Shown here in pieces: positions 44,232-56,578 of a DNA stretch of 64,000 bases (positions are counted from its first letter, which is position 1; each line of letters opens with the position of its first letter). A program made the translations under genes and the position numbers. This DNA is from Prinsepia uniflora (lineage: Eukaryota; Streptophyta; Magnoliopsida; Rosales; Rosaceae), in NCBI GenBank assembly GCA_032719365.1, contig CM064870.1, positions 37,914,194-37,978,193 on the forward strand, in the 5' to 3' direction. The notes under the pieces are model-generated. The model did not search any database, had not been told where the DNA came from, and was given only the letters and a program-made list of their open reading frames with translations.

Positions 44232-45006
44232 ATGTGTTTCCCTGGAGAAGGACTCCGGTAGGAATGTGTTGCCCTAGAGGGGGCTTCCGATAGGAATGTG
44301 TTTCCTCGGAAAGGACCCTATGAGGTGATTGTCTCCTCCAGACGCGTAGATCAAGGAATTATCACGATCCACTGCCTGGAGTTGAGTAGCTCCGAGGGGA
44401 GGCTCAAGCTCAGGAGTGGCAGATATTGATATCACTCAGATGTCGTAGATCCTGGAGCTGATATCACCCCAAACGTCGTAGATCCTGGGGAGGCACTCGG
44501 AGATGAGAGCCGAGTTGTACGCATAGCATTGAAATCGTGACAATTGATGATTTAACGGTGTTAGACGGATGTTGGATATGAGAATGGGTCTCGCGGTTTT
44601 GACTTACTGGTTTTTGTCCATATGTTTTTAAACATTTGATGGTTTTACGATGATTGCATCGGTTTTCTTATATACGGTTTTTTTGGAAGGAAATGGTTTT
44701 AAATTGTTATGCATGCATGCTTCTAATTGAAGGGTATAAATTTTTATTTCGAAAATGTGTTTTCCAACTATTTATTTTTGTCCACTCACAGCTTTTATGG
44801 TTTTTGATACCCTTCAGGTTGATCGGGGATGCAGGTTGTAACAGAGACCGAGACATCACATGCCACTGCGTACTCTTGAAATCACTACGCACTCGGGATT
44901 TAATCCCGAGTGGGTTATAGTTTTATACCCGATCTGGCACGTGGTGTCAGACGGGAGCAGGGCACATCCCACGATAATCCAGAGGGATTGGGATAGGGTA
45001 CTTTCA
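44232..45006 (+). mobile_element. Element L 5' LTR (family VI), part 2
   Basis: Resumes LTR L after the ATGTG duplication and ends GGGTACTTTCA at 45006 (decayed from GGGTCCTGTCA seen at 54722). It contains GACGTCGTAGATCC hairpins (about 44438-44490), GTCCACTCACA at 44780-44790 and the conserved CAGACGGGAGCAGG module (about 44948). Confidence 0.85.
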
Positions 45007-45008
45007 AC

Positions 45009-45021
45009 TTGGAATTAGAGC
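45009..45021 (+). promoter_or_regulatory. Decayed primer binding site of element L
   Basis: TTGGAATTAGAGC, two bases after the LTR end, matches TTGGTATCAGAGC (tRNA-iMet type) at 11 of 13 positions. Confidence 0.75.
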
Positions 45022-46509
45022 ATTGGGTCGCTCTTGTGGTGTTGAGCATGCGTCGGATGTGATGTCTCTATGACGACGAAAACCTGTCATCCACCTTTTA
45101 GTGAGGGTACAAATAGGAAATTTAAGTGGGAATGAACTTATCCGTGGTTCTTTTTTGCATTGGATGTCATGTTTCAGCGGGGTAGACCCTTAGAAGGGCT
45201 GATTTTCTTGTGTGCCCAGCGGCTTGAAGCCATAGAGTTACGAGTGGATGGGAACCAATCATCTAGTTATCTCAGTATGGTGACCTTTTAGAGTCGTGAC
45301 CGATGATTTGTCAGGATGGATATGCTACTATGAGCAGCCGAGGTCATTGACGACCCTTATTTAAGGACGGTTGAACAAGTTACCAGGAGAGTGGTACTTA
45401 TGGATCGGATTCCGGAGTGGACCGATAAGTGGATCTTATGCTTTGAGCGGATTGTACGGGCAATGGGTTGTCGTACAAGTGTGCGATCTTGATAGTGATG
45501 AGTTATCGTTATGAGCATTTGATCTCGATAACAATAAGTGTCTTCAATTGGTTTGCACGAGGTTTGTGGCAGACATTACTATTCACGGACATGGATGAGA
45601 CTATTGGGATTTAGGCGACGTTCGAGGAATGTTTCTATGGCTATCCCTTGTATCTCGAGAGGTGGAGTTTATCTTGAGAGGCTGAGTTCCTCTAACATGA
45701 GCAGAAGCTTCGATGATTTCTCAATACGAGCAGAGGATTGAGATTTTTTCATGTTGTGCTCATGGTTTAGTGATGTCTGAGACGATGAGCTTCGTCCGTG
45801 GCGATTGTGTCAAGATGCCACATCATCTCCACTAGGATGAGTTTAATGGAATTCCAATAGCGATTGGATGATTCCAAATGACTTCATGTCCGTCTAGAGG
45901 ATATATTTTCCAGGGAGCTTAAACATGGGTATCCTCTAGCTTCGAGCCCTTGAGTTGCAGACGTGTGAGTTATTGTGATTATCGAGTGGGACAGAGAGGA
46001 TCCCGAGTGGCTCAATAAGAGTAGTTTAGTTGGATTACTCAAGATAAGGTATGCCTGGTCTGGTGACAGGTACCCTAGCTATCTTTGGACGGATTTCACG
46101 AGTGTTATATGTAGGAGTTGATCCCATAGAGTTGGGACATGCGAGTTAGTACTTCGACCAGTACTACGTGGAGTGTAATTTGGTGAACCAAAACTGTTCA
46201 GTTTGGATATAAGGTTTTTACCGTTAGACAGATTGGTTTTTCAGGACATACATGACTTTTTGTGATTTCTTGAGGGATTAGTGGACTACCCATTATTCCT
46301 CAGTTGGGTTTTTGAGGAACCAGTGGTATTTGGTAGTCCTGAGTAGTCATGATTGGCCCCACCAAAGGACTAGAGGAGATCACAAAGGAAGAGTATTCAG
46401 CTTTTTACAAGAGTCTTACCAATGACTAGCCAGAGAATACTTTCTTCATGAGTTACAGCTTGGAGTCTAGGAAAGTACTATGGAATGACTGTACGAGATA
46501 TGCGACACA

Positions 46510-47075
46510 TGTTGTGAAGTCCCTAGATGGCTCAGTAAGCTTGAGGATGATGTCGGTTATGTCGACATTCCTAGTGATATCCCTTGCAAGATTTACCAAG
46601 GTTGCTACCTTAGAGCGAGGTTGAGTTACAATAGACTTGAGGGTGTAGCACAGATACCCTGTTGGAAATGGTTTGACTTGACTTGACGTTAGGAATTCAG
46701 TGGAAAGAGATGCTCTAGAGGCATGTATTATATGCTCGGATGTGTGGTTTCCGAATTAACTTCAGAAGTGGAATTCCCTAAGATGGTTTACGACTAGTGT
46801 TGTGGTGATAGTTGGCCATCGTGAGTTGGCAACAGAGTATTAATGGTGATACTACGGGAAAGATGGACCAGTGTTGGTTTCCTGGTCATGATTTTACTGT
46901 TGAAAGATTAGTGTGGATACTCGGAGGACCTAGGTAATTTTGGGATTGACGTCAACCAACCACAATGACTGATATTGGAGTCTCTTGGATTGGTTGAGTA
47001 TTATTGAATTTTAGTAGTGGAATTCCCTGTGATTTCAACCTGTTGATGGGATTGATGGAAGAGAGTCAATCTGGT
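46510..47075 (+). pseudogene. Element L reverse transcriptase relic
   Basis: A DGS-x-SLRM block near 46523-46550 matches the KKDGSLRMC motif of gypsy RT. At about 46981-47040 SLGLVEYY followed by a stop and VVEFP matches the FLGLAGYYRRFVEGFS RT-connection motif. Between them the frame is broken many times and no catalytic DD block could be found. Confidence 0.6.
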
Positions 47076-47199
47076 GTGAGATGATGATTGAGTGAGTGAA
47101 AGATTGATTACTACTCTAGTTTAACTATCTTGGATGATAGTAAAGGTTTGAGGAATGGCAATGATGCATTGATACACGGGTTCAGATTGTGTACTTATC

Positions 47200-47450
47200 C
47201 TACATGTGAGGGTTTTTCTTTTGCAACTAGATAGTTGAAGCAATCAAAGTTGGACTCGTGGTATCCTGGTGAGAGGTACAAGATCTTTATAGTTCACTTG
47301 AGCCTTATGCGTCGGTTTACTCTGAGGGAGTTGCACTCAAGGGAGGGGAATTGGCTAGAGTTGGTTAAAGACTAAGATTTTACCTTTGTGTATCATTCAA
47401 AGAAAGTGAACCTAGTAGCCAATACCCCGAGTAGAATGTTGCAGGCTCGT
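47200..47450 (+). pseudogene. Element L RNase H C-terminal relic
   Basis: A relic of the ASRQLK block lies near 47222; then GERYKIFIVHLSL and REGNWLELVKD, a stop, and FTFVYHSKKVNLVANTPSRM (about 47271-47440) match the RNase H end and the tether to integrase in gypsy elements. The catalytic TDH is IVH here. Compared with element A, the His/Glu segment between them is deleted. Confidence 0.75.
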
Positions 47451-48721
47451 CATCTCTTTGCGCGTGGTTCATATACCTTCGATGTTGGAGTTCCGGTTGG
47501 AGGTATGGTACTGATGGTAGATGACCATGGAGTGATAGCAGCGTTCCAGTGAGACATATAGGCTGGCTTGGATGTTTCAGCACTGTTCCAGGATTCGACA
47601 CGTCGCATCATCAAGATGGTGGTCGAGGTAGATGACCGACATGTTCAGGATTGTATGTCTTGGTAGGCGTAAGTCGGTTGACATTTGGAGTTAACTAAGA
47701 AATAGGACTGGTTAGTAAACTATTGGATTGCCTCTAGAGTTGGCCAAGTGACTGGAGAACTCTGAAAAAAATTTGAGTTTGTATGTGACCTGTTCAAAGT
47801 AAAGAATCAAACAAATAGGTCTAGTGTTGGACCACGATTAGTAGGGTAGCCACACGTTAGGCAGATTGGATCCGTGATGGACACAGTATGGTAATAGGAT
47901 TGAGTCCGATGTTGATAGTTCGTTGAGAACCAGGACCGGGCATTGAATATTGTGCACTAGCATAGAAAATTGTCTGAGCATAGAGTTCAGGGCCATGGTT
48001 GGCCAAAGGAACCCTAGTATTTGTGAGTGTGATTATCTCGTCTAGAGCAAGAATTCGATGGGGTCCAGATATATCCTGAGTGTATGGAGAGGATGAGTGA
48101 GATGACAGTTGAGACTCGAGAGGAGTTAGGATCACAGTGTTGGCCACTGAGTGACATGAGGTATAGTACGAGGTACCCTGATGGGACTGTAGAGCGAGTC
48201 GAGTTTTTCGAGTCACTATTGAGTGGTGACAGTGGAGCCGTGAGTTACCAGCTGGTCATAATGGTGCGTCGTGAGTAGGATTGATATTGGGAGACCGTCT
48301 AGTGAGGCGGAGGACTTGACATTGCTCGGCAGGAGCAGGATTGTCAGATCGGATTCTGAGTACACCTGCATGAGTGACAGGTGAGATGAACGAGTGTCGA
48401 TGCGTTGAGCGAGACTTGAGGGTTGACTTTTGGATTCTCGAGATTTGGAAGTTGAGACTTGAAATGTGAGGCTAGAGATTTGAGCTTTGGGAGTTCCAGT
48501 GACAACTGGTCACTATTGGATACGGTCACGGAGATTGAGCTAAGTTTCATCATTGGTCGTTGGTTTATGGTTGACGTCGATTGACGTTTGACTTCGGTGT
48601 GAGTATTGTGGATAGATGTTGGATGTGTATATATATACATGAGAGCCTCGAGTTGGAAGCAGGATTGGACTTCCGCAGTTTGGATGTGGATTTCGGTCAT
48701 TATGCATTTTGAGGACGAAAT

Positions 48722-48739
48722 TTCTTTAAAGGGTTAGAT
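48722..48739 (+). promoter_or_regulatory. Polypurine tract region of element L
   Basis: GAGGACGAAATT at about 48711 is followed by TTAAAGGGTTAGAT, then the LTR start TATAATGACCC at 48740 (TGTAACGACCC with transitions). Confidence 0.75.
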
Positions 48740-50997
48740 TATAATGACCCGGATCAAATTTACATGAATTATCGATAATTAGTCGAGGATTGTCGAGACT
48801 AATTGGGAATTAGTCGAGGATTATCGAACGATCGAGGGTAAAATGACAATTTTCCACTAAACAAGTGAAAAAGTTGACTTTTGACTCGGGAGGTCATTAG
48901 CACGTAGACCAAGGTCTATTACGTAGATCGAGATGATACAAGTTTGTAGACAGGCGGCACGTCGAAAACGGATATCGTACGTGGAAAATAAGGGTCTAGG
49001 ACCATTTTTCAAACTATTCACGATTGCACAAATTACGAGGAGTTGACTTTTTGGGATTTTAAATTGGGAGCCAAAATATCTTCTGCAAACCAATGGATAA
49101 GTGACAAGTGTCACCCATCCCTTGGTCCACACATTATATACATGCATCTCACCTCCTTTCCATTTCCCATTTTGATCCAACCCGAAACCTGCCGCAAACC
49201 TTCAATCATCATCTTCATTGATTGGCTAGAGAGGGACTAAGATGGTGGTTGAGAGACATTGGGACTGAGGGAGACAGCGGTGGATGGCTGAGCCTAGTAG
49301 ATCGTGAAAAACAGGGAAACCCGAAACCCATTTGTGTTTGAAATATTGAAATTGGGTTTTTGGACGTTTGGGGGTGTGTTTTAATGCCATGGTTGTGCTT
49401 TCTATGTTTGGATGAGTTCATAGGATCGAAAACGAACGGAAAAGGATAGTTGGGCAGGTCTGAGTGGTGGTTCAAAAGTTGGCCGTGAAAGATCGTTGGT
49501 GACAGGTGAGTTTCAAGCCTTGTTTCTTGGTTCTGAGGTTAGGGGGCTATTTCTTGTATCAAGACTAGTAGATTAGGAGAAAAACAGAGGATAATAGTGG
49601 TCGGACGGTGGAGATATGGCCGAGTCAAGGTCACAGGTCGAATGAGCCGTTACAGTGACACAGGTCGACCGCCTGAGGTTGAAGACGATGACATGGCAAG
49701 CCACATCATCTCTATCAGGCCACGTGGCTAACTAGAAGGTGACACATGGCGAGGTGTCAGTCTAGTAAGCAGCTGATATGACAATGCCACATTAGACTTG
49801 TCAGACCACGTGGACTAGTCAGGTGGTGACACGTGGCAATGTGTTAGAACCTGTCAGGCTGATGTGGCAGTCCACATCGGTATTGTCAGGTCACATGGAC
49901 CAGTGGGGTGGTGCCACGTGGAAAGCTGTCAAACAGGTGTAAGGTTGTTAGAGCTGACATGTTTGTGACACGTGGCAGTGATGACGTCAGTAGGTGGCAT
50001 CATCAGGTCATGTGGCAGTGTTAGAAGGTGAAACATGGCACCTGTTAGGGAGTTCCACGTGGTAGGCTGTCAAACTTGTTAGGTGTCAGACCCGACAAGC
50101 TGACGTTAGCGGGACGTTAGCATTGAGTAGCATTGACCGGACTTTGACCTGCATGTAAGGGTGCGTGTGCATGAATTTTGAGGTCAAACCGGTCTTGTTC
50201 AAAAGGTCTCAATGATTTGAATCCAATGGTAGTAGTTTCATATCAATCAGAGATTGTTTGCTAGGTCATTTGGAGGTTTTTATCCTCAGGAAGCGTGTTC
50301 AGGACACGTTTACTGTTCAAGGAGTTTTGAGGGTTTATGGTTGAGACTTGTATAGGTTGGTAGTAACCTTTGGATATGGTTTGGATAGGCCCGGACCTTC
50401 TGGAGATTATGGAATAGCCTTGGAGTGGTTTACGGTGTGGATTGTGAGCACGCACCTTGGATGGTCTGTGAGTGGACTTTTGTTTTAGAAATATGATGCA
50501 TGCATAAATGTTTTATATGTTTTATGATCATGATTTCATATGCATTGATTGCATAATGTTTTAAATATGATTTGGTATTTTCGTGGAAAATGCTATACTG
50601 CACGTTTTTCGATAATTTTGTTTTATATGATTTTAATAATTTTTTAATTATCGATTTTGAATAATTTCATGGAGATGCGTGAATCAAGAATTTGATTAGC
50701 AGTTTTGAGATGATTTCACAGAGATGTGTGAAATCCGTATTTCGGACTTGAGACCTAGTTGATTTAAGGATTGACTTAGACTATAGTCAAAGGGGAAATT
50801 GAATAACAATTTGATAGTGAAATGGTTTTTGGATTTGGAAAATAATATTCGGGCTTCTGACCGTATTGTGGATTTGTGATATGAGATTTTAGGCTTGTGA
50901 CCCCGTTGGATATTATATTCGACACGTTGGATATTATACTCGACACTGATTTTATGAGATTTGTGGAAACTGAATTTGGGTTAAGACTGTAACGATC
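48740..50997 (+). mobile_element. Element L 3' LTR (family VI), part 1
   Basis: Follows the polypurine tract directly. It contains the GTGACAAGTGTCAC dyad (within 49095-49120), a long CACGTG-type cluster (49680-50060), bracket arm TGTGAGTGGAC (50467-50477) and an RY motif (50496). Interrupted by solo LTR K at 50997. Confidence 0.87.
49680..50060. repeat. CACGTGG / ACATGG repeat cluster in LTR L
   Basis: About ten degenerate units, each with a CACGTGG, CACATGG or CATGTGG core and an adjacent TGTCAG-type half-site, spaced 30-50 bp apart. Confidence 0.7.
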
Positions 50998-52380
50998 CGT
51001 TCCAGAAATTAGGGTTAAGATAGTGATTAAGATGGTCTTAGTGAGCTTAATCGGGCGTTAGTTGGTCTCGTTGGGTCGTTAGTGTAGAATGACAATTTTG
51101 CCCCTAGTTCAAGCAAATAGTTGACTTTTAGTTCGGATGATCAATTGGGCCTTGACCGATGACCAGGACGTAGTTTAGGACGTCACGAATCTGTAGACAT
51201 GTGGTACGCTCGAGTCCGACATCCGAGGAGGAAGTTATGATGTTCGGAAGGTTGAGGGCATAACCGTAATTTGGCTAAAATAGGGGGAAAAGTTGACTTT
51301 GCGTACGATCGGGTTTTGACACGTTGACCTAGGATGGTTAGGTAGATCTCCTCGTCCTGAGTTCGATGACAGGCGGCACGTATTCATCGGACTTACGAGG
51401 TGTGAGTTACGGGTCTAGGAAGGTGGTGGCAAGATCGTAATTTTGACTTACAAGGAGGGGTATTTTGGTCTTTGTGCTCTGGGATTTGTGCAGCAAAGAG
51501 GGACAAGTGGATGGCTGTGATTGGGCCATTTGTGTGAGAAGGGACAGGATGGTGACATGTGTAGGGGAACTAGAGGGTTCCAGCATTTTGTGAACGGTCC
51601 AAATAATTGGGGGTGCTTGGGTGCCCGTGTGTGTGTTCGTGATCGAAGAACAGAGGCTGAGGAATTGAGAGAATTGAGGGGTGATCGTGGGTGTTGGTGA
51701 GTTTGTGAGTGTGTGAGAGTGACCAGAGAGTGAGAGGGAGACAGTGAGGGAGGTTGGAGGAGTGGTGATTGTTTGTGCGTGAGTTGAGAGCCACGGGAAA
51801 TCAGAGAAAAACAAAGAGGAAGTGAGTGTTTGTGGGTGGTGTTGCAGCCGTGATCGACAAATCGAAACCAGTGGAAGTGTCCAGAGGACGGAGGAGGACG
51901 GAAGGAGCTACTGCCTCACGGCTGAGCTCACAACGACGACAGGAGGACAGGTAATTTCTTGCTTTCCCTATCGATGCTCTGTTTTTCCGTCCAGATTCAG
52001 ACGCTAAGTCGTATCTTTAGGGGTCAAATCAAGGAGTCTAGTGAGGTCTAGGGAGTTCAGTGGAGTCCTAGGAGTCTTCTGGTGGAGAAGTTGTGACGGA
52101 GAGTGCATGGTGGAGGCTAGGACAACGGAGAGTACCTGTGTGCTCTGTTTTACTGTCGAGTTTCAAATTGAAAGTTGTGGACTTAGGGAGTGAGTCGACG
52201 GTCTTGGTGAGTTGGGTGAGGTTTAGGATGGTCTTAGGAAGAGGTTGAGACTGCCACCGTGACGGGGGAAGACCTGGGTGGCCGGAGAAGGAAACAGGGG
52301 TGTATCGGGTTTGTGGTTCGAGTTTGTGTCGACGGGTTTAGGGTGAGTCGAGGTGTCTGAGTAAGGGGAATGGATAGCTT

Positions 52381-52478
52381 AGGAAGTTGTCAACATAGTT
52401 TGGGCGGCGCGTGGGGGCGTGTGCGGCGGCGCGTGGGGGCGTGTGCGGCGGCGGCTGAGGAAGTTGTCAACATAGTTT
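52381..52478 (+). repeat. Local duplication around the CGCG block of LTR K
   Basis: AGGAAGTTGTCAACATAGTT occurs at 52381 and again at 52458, flanking two tandem copies of a GGCGGCGCGTGGGGGCGTGT unit. LTR E has the single-copy arrangement. Confidence 0.85.
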
Positions 52479-53049
52479 TTGGTTTAGGTGTTGTGACGAG
52501 TCTAATGGGATTGGTTTCGGGATGTTCGGATGTCGTTTGAGGTTAGTTCCGCGAGGGTGAAGGTTTTGGGTTTTGGTTCGTTATGGTTAGGACTCGGGGA
52601 TTTTAGGGAAAATTAGGTGGACCTTAGTAGACGTGTTAGTAACGTACTTTGGCGGTTGTTGACAGGATCGGGACTTCCCGAGGAAGCTGAGGAACGTACG
52701 AGACGTTCGGGACGCGATTGAGGGCTCGGTACTATGAGTGGACCCCTTCTCTAAACTCGAGCATGCATAACTGTTTTCTATGTTAGTTTTGTGGTTTTAT
52801 ATGTGATTTTATGATTATCGACTATGCTTTGTTGATTTTACAAAATTGCAAGTTTTCGAGGAAGTTCGGTTTTCAGCACATTTTACGAGAAATATTTAAT
52901 TTCAGAATGTTGATGCTATGGTTTGGGGCTCCAAATGATAAATGGTTTTCAATGAATATAAATGGATTTTGGAACGAGATTTCAGATTCGGATTTGGATG
53001 TGGATTTCGAAATGGATTTCAAATGGTTTTGATTGGATTTGCAGGATCT

Positions 53050-53250
53050 GGATTGGGTTTAAAGACCCGGATATTGATTGACAGGGGACGGGCCCGGATT
53101 GGGTTTAAAGACCCGGATTGAGTTTAAAGACTCGGGAGTTTAAAGACTCGGATATACTGATATTTCCCTCGTAAGCCTGTTGCGTTTAAAGACTCGGGAG
53201 TTTAAAGACTCGGATATTATTGAGGCCTGGATTGAGTTTAAAGACTCGGA
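53050..53250. repeat. TTTAAAG hairpin array in LTR K
   Basis: Units have arms GGGT/ACCC (two) and GAGT/ACTC (about five); one unit reads GCGT/ACTC, where pairing is broken. Confidence 0.75.
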
Positions 53251-53852
53251 TAGGTCCAGCAGGTTTGATCGGAAAAGGGTGATTTGATATTCACGGGTTA
53301 TGATACGGTTTTATGATTTTCTACTATGATTTCTATAACTATTTTATAGTGTTTTTGTTCTTATGGTAAGGTTATGTGAATTATTCTATTTTAAAATGAT
53401 TCTGTCAATGTTTTATGGCGATCAGTTGATAACTGTTTCAAGAACTGGGTTATGCATGTGGTTTTAAAACGGAGGGAAAAAACCCGGTTTTCTTATAAAT
53501 GGTTTTGGAAACTTTTATTTTATTTTGGTCCACTCACACCTTCTGTTTTAAATTGCCCTCTAGGTTGTGGAGCTAGCGCGGGGTTTCGACGTCGAGGCAT
53601 TGTCAGAGGCATAGAGTGACCCCGGAGTGTTTAGATCTTCCGTTGTGCGTGTATATTGTTATCACTTTTCGTTCTTTTGTATTGAGTACTATGCTCTGTA
53701 AACTCTTACCTTCGGGATATTTTAGTTTCTCCTGCGTCTGACTGAGTACTTTGGTGGTTGCGTGTGAATTTTACTTTGGTGTTGTGTCGGGGAGTCAGAC
53801 GGGAGCAGGATTTACCTCAGATTTCGGGATGAAACCGGGGTGGGTCCCGACA

Positions 53853-54722
53853 AAGACCCTATGCAAAATAACTGTTTTTATTTGAGAAACGACAGTTTTG
53901 AAAATGTATTTCCACTGTTTTTATTATGACCATTCTTCGAGATGATGGATATGACTTAGATAGGAATGTGTTTTTCCAGAGAGGGACTCCAGTAGGAATG
54001 TGTTTCCCTGGAGAAGGCCTCCGATAGGAATGTGTTTCCCTAGAGAGGACCCTATGAGTTGATTGTCTCTTCCAGACGTCGTAGATCCTGGAGTCGTCAC
54101 GATCCACTTCCTGGATGTGAGTAGTTCCGAAGGGAGGCTCAGGCTCAGAAGTGGTAGATATTGATATCACTCAGACGTCGTAGATCCTGGAACTGATATC
54201 ACCCCAGATGTCGTAGATCTTGGGGATGTACTTGGAGATGAGACCTCGAGTTGCACGCGTAGCATTGAAATTGGGACAATTGATGATTTGACGGTATTAG
54301 ATGGATGTTGGATATGAGAAAGGGTCCCGAGGTTTTGACTTACTGATTAGTGTCCAGAAGTTTTTAAACATGTGATGGCTTTACGATGATTGCATTGATT
54401 TTCTTATATACGGTTTTGTAGGAAGGAAATGGTTTTAAATTGTTATGCATGCATACTTTTAATTGAAGGGTATAAATGTTTATTTTGGAAATGTGTTTTC
54501 CAACTATTTATTTTGTCCACTCACAGGTTTTATGGATTTTGATACCCTTCAAGTTGATCGCGGATGTAGCAGAGACACATGCCGCTGCATACTTTAGAAA
54601 TCACTGTGTTCTCTGGAAACCTCGAGTGGGTTACGATTTTACCCCTAATCTGGAACGTGGTGTCAGACGGGAGCAGGGCACATGCCACGATAATCCAGAG
54701 GGATTGGGATGGGGTCCTGTCA
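53853..54722 (+). mobile_element. Element L 3' LTR (family VI), part 2
   Basis: Resumes LTR L and ends GGGTCCTGTCA. It carries the GACGTCGTAGATCC hairpins (54070-54220), RY motif (54444), GTCCACTCACA (54515-54525) and the CAGACGGGAGCAGG module (about 54665). A LINE-like fragment follows at 54723. Confidence 0.88.
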
Positions 54723-54734
54723 CTAATTACCACC

Positions 54735-54970
54735 CCTGTGTCTAGAACCTGCTTTAAGCAACGTTGATTCCTTACTTTGCATATTCTCTAATAACTGAAA
54801 GCCAAGATCTGAAACACACTGGTTCCTTCATCAATTTTACCTAAAACATCATTCAAAGTAGCCCAAAAGTCTCGAAAAGACAAATCTCGAAAGTTTCCCG
54901 TTTTCATTTGAAGCAAACACGCAAACCACACAACAAAAATAAAATCACACGTGAAAAAAAGATGATCAGC
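54735..54970 (-). pseudogene. LINE ORF2 C-terminal remnant (zinc-binding RT region)
   Basis: Minus-strand translation from 54970 gives DHLFFTCDFIFVVW, resembling the zf-RVT motif that follows the reverse transcriptase in plant LINEs. FRDFWATLNDVLGKIDEG and ILAFSY follow, then a stop where this family has Trp, then RICKVRNQRC. About 78 codons remain, with no RT core nearby. It looks like the older host into which element L was inserted, although L's left flank is lost. Confidence 0.6.
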
Positions 54971-55487
54971 TCAGATAGGACCCGTCCGTCAAATACCAAG
55001 AAAGTCGGACTAGTCCTGCTCTCATCTGACAATCTCTTGTCAGATAAGGGATCCTACAAATTTTAACTCGGTTCAAAAACTTATTAAATAAATCAAATTA
55101 ATTCCACGTTACGGGGTTACCGCACACTTCCAACCCACTAACCTAGTAGGTAATGAGAAATTACCAAATGAATCGTATTCTATGGTCAACAACTATAGGG
55201 CTATAATGTATTGTGCCTAAGTTAAGTGGAAAAGTTCCACGTAATCAAGTATATAATATTATATGGGAACAATCACAAGGGTCCTTAGCATCATATAGAC
55301 ATGCGCTAAATAATTTCATTGTCAACATTTATCATAAACCTAAACAACTATGATCAAGTTCTTATTAAGACCTAAATTTCATAATAATCAAAACCTTTGT
55401 AAGTATCCTTGATTCTTAATCATACTTGTGAATCCTCAATTAAAACTAATTATCCATATTCACTTTATTTAAGACCCTATTAATAGG
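54971..55487 (-). mobile_element. AT-rich LTR-like fragment, unassigned family
   Basis: Opens TCAGATAGGACCCGTCC and contains CTGCTCTCATCTGACAA, echoing the 3' terminal module of the main LTR families, then becomes AT-rich with no frame. The family is not represented elsewhere in the window. Confidence 0.5.
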
Positions 55488-55966
55488 ATTCCTCGAATCC
55501 GATTCAAATCAGTTTCACAGGCCTCGGTCTAAATCCACAGTTCAACAGGGTCTCATGCCCGAGTACTCATTCAGTAAACCGAACTGGGACTCAAGCCCGA
55601 TTTCACAATCAACAGGGACTCAAGCCCGATACCACGACTAACTGGCCTCAATCCCGAACCGTAAAGCAATAGGGCCTTAAGCCTGATTTCACAACTAACG
55701 TGGCCTTAAGCCCGATATCATAAATCAACGGGACCATCGGTCCGATCGTATAACTCAAATGGACCCTCGGCCCGATTCCCTGTCAAATCAAATGGACTCC
55801 AAGTCCGAGAGTTCGTAAATTAAATAGGTCGCGTGCCCGATTTCATATTTCCAAATCCAAAATCCATTTATTAAACCCTCGTTGAAAACCTAGCACGTAT
55901 AAGCATCGTATAAAACCGTAAATCTCGAAATACGTGCAAATACGTAAATCCTAGGCTACCACAATC
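55488..55966 (-). mobile_element. Family IV LTR fragment
   Basis: Collinear with J 36463-37060, including a GGGC-type hairpin array (55545-55760) and the AATACGTAAATCCTAGG block. Both ends are truncated. Confidence 0.75.
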
Positions 55967-56062
55967 CAAACCCTCACCCTACATGACTATGCCTGGAACA
56001 CCATGAGAGTGAGAGGAGGCTGAGGATGCTAAGGAAGGTGGCAGAAGGCGGCTGGGCCGCCT
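55967..56062. other. Short unassigned spacer
   Basis: Roughly 95 bp between the LTR fragment and the TRIM-like element; no motif recognised. Confidence 0.4.
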
Positions 56063-56506
56063 TGCAGGACCCGACCCTCCTCGGTCGGGACCCAACTCAT
56101 CTAGCACCATATTGTCCGCTTTGGACCTCGTCCTCATGGTTTTGTTTCTGGAGCTCATGGTGCAACAGCCTCAACTATCTTAACTTTGGGGTTCCAATCC
56201 CCCTCAAAGCCACTTGAGCTCCAAAAAGGCCTAGTGTAGATAAAAGATTGTGCAGCAGCCAACTCTATCTAGCACTATATTGTCCCCTCTGGGCCGCACT
56301 GGGATAACACCACAACATGCGCCCACAGGGTTTTGTTCCCAAGACCTCACACCTGGGATAACACCTCAACCAGCACTGCCAAGGGAGGCCTAGTGCTAGA
56401 TAGGTGTGCCTACACGTTTAAGGCACACCACCATCCTCTCCCAGACCATTCCCCCACGCAGGAATGTGGGATTGTTCATCATTCCCTCCAGGACACGGGT
56501 CTTACA
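56063..56506 (-). mobile_element. 3' LTR of the TRIM-like element
   Basis: Shares the blocks CATCTAGCACCATATTGTCC, CACTGGGATAACACC and TGTGGGATTGTTCA with the right repeat, in the same order. Confidence 0.82.
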
Positions 56507-56561
56507 ATCCACCCCCCTTAGGGCCCAGCGTCCTCGCTGACACACTTCCCGGTCGGGGTCT

Positions 56562-56574
56562 GGCTCTGATACCA
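56562..56574 (-). promoter_or_regulatory. Primer binding site of the TRIM-like element
   Basis: On the minus strand TGGTATCAGAGCC, complementary to initiator tRNA-Met, four bases from the 5' LTR edge. Confidence 0.9.
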
Positions 56575-56578
56575 AATT

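Larger units (their letters stand above)
45022..48721 (+). mobile_element. Internal domain of element L with decayed pol
   Basis: A 3.7-kb core between primer site and polypurine tract, with no intact frame but recognisable Ty3/gypsy pol scraps (listed separately). The whole pol would not fit undamaged in this length together with gag, so large deletions have occurred. It shares blocks with the J, Q and C internals, which makes it the most informative relative for tracing those non-coding cores. Confidence 0.75.
50998..53852 (+). mobile_element. Solo LTR K (family II)
   Basis: Ends TGTAACGATCCGT and GGGTGGGTCCCGACA with perfect AAGAC duplications (50993-50997 and 53853-53857). It is the plus-orientation relative of LTR E. 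It contains a weak TGACGT dyad (about 51167-51187), a local duplication (52381-52478), bracket arms TATGAGTGGAC (52733-52743) and GTCCACTCACAC (53528-53539), and a TTTAAA hairpin array (53050-53250). The minus-strand frame 51407-51814 is the counterpart of the chance frame in LTR E. Confidence 0.93.
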
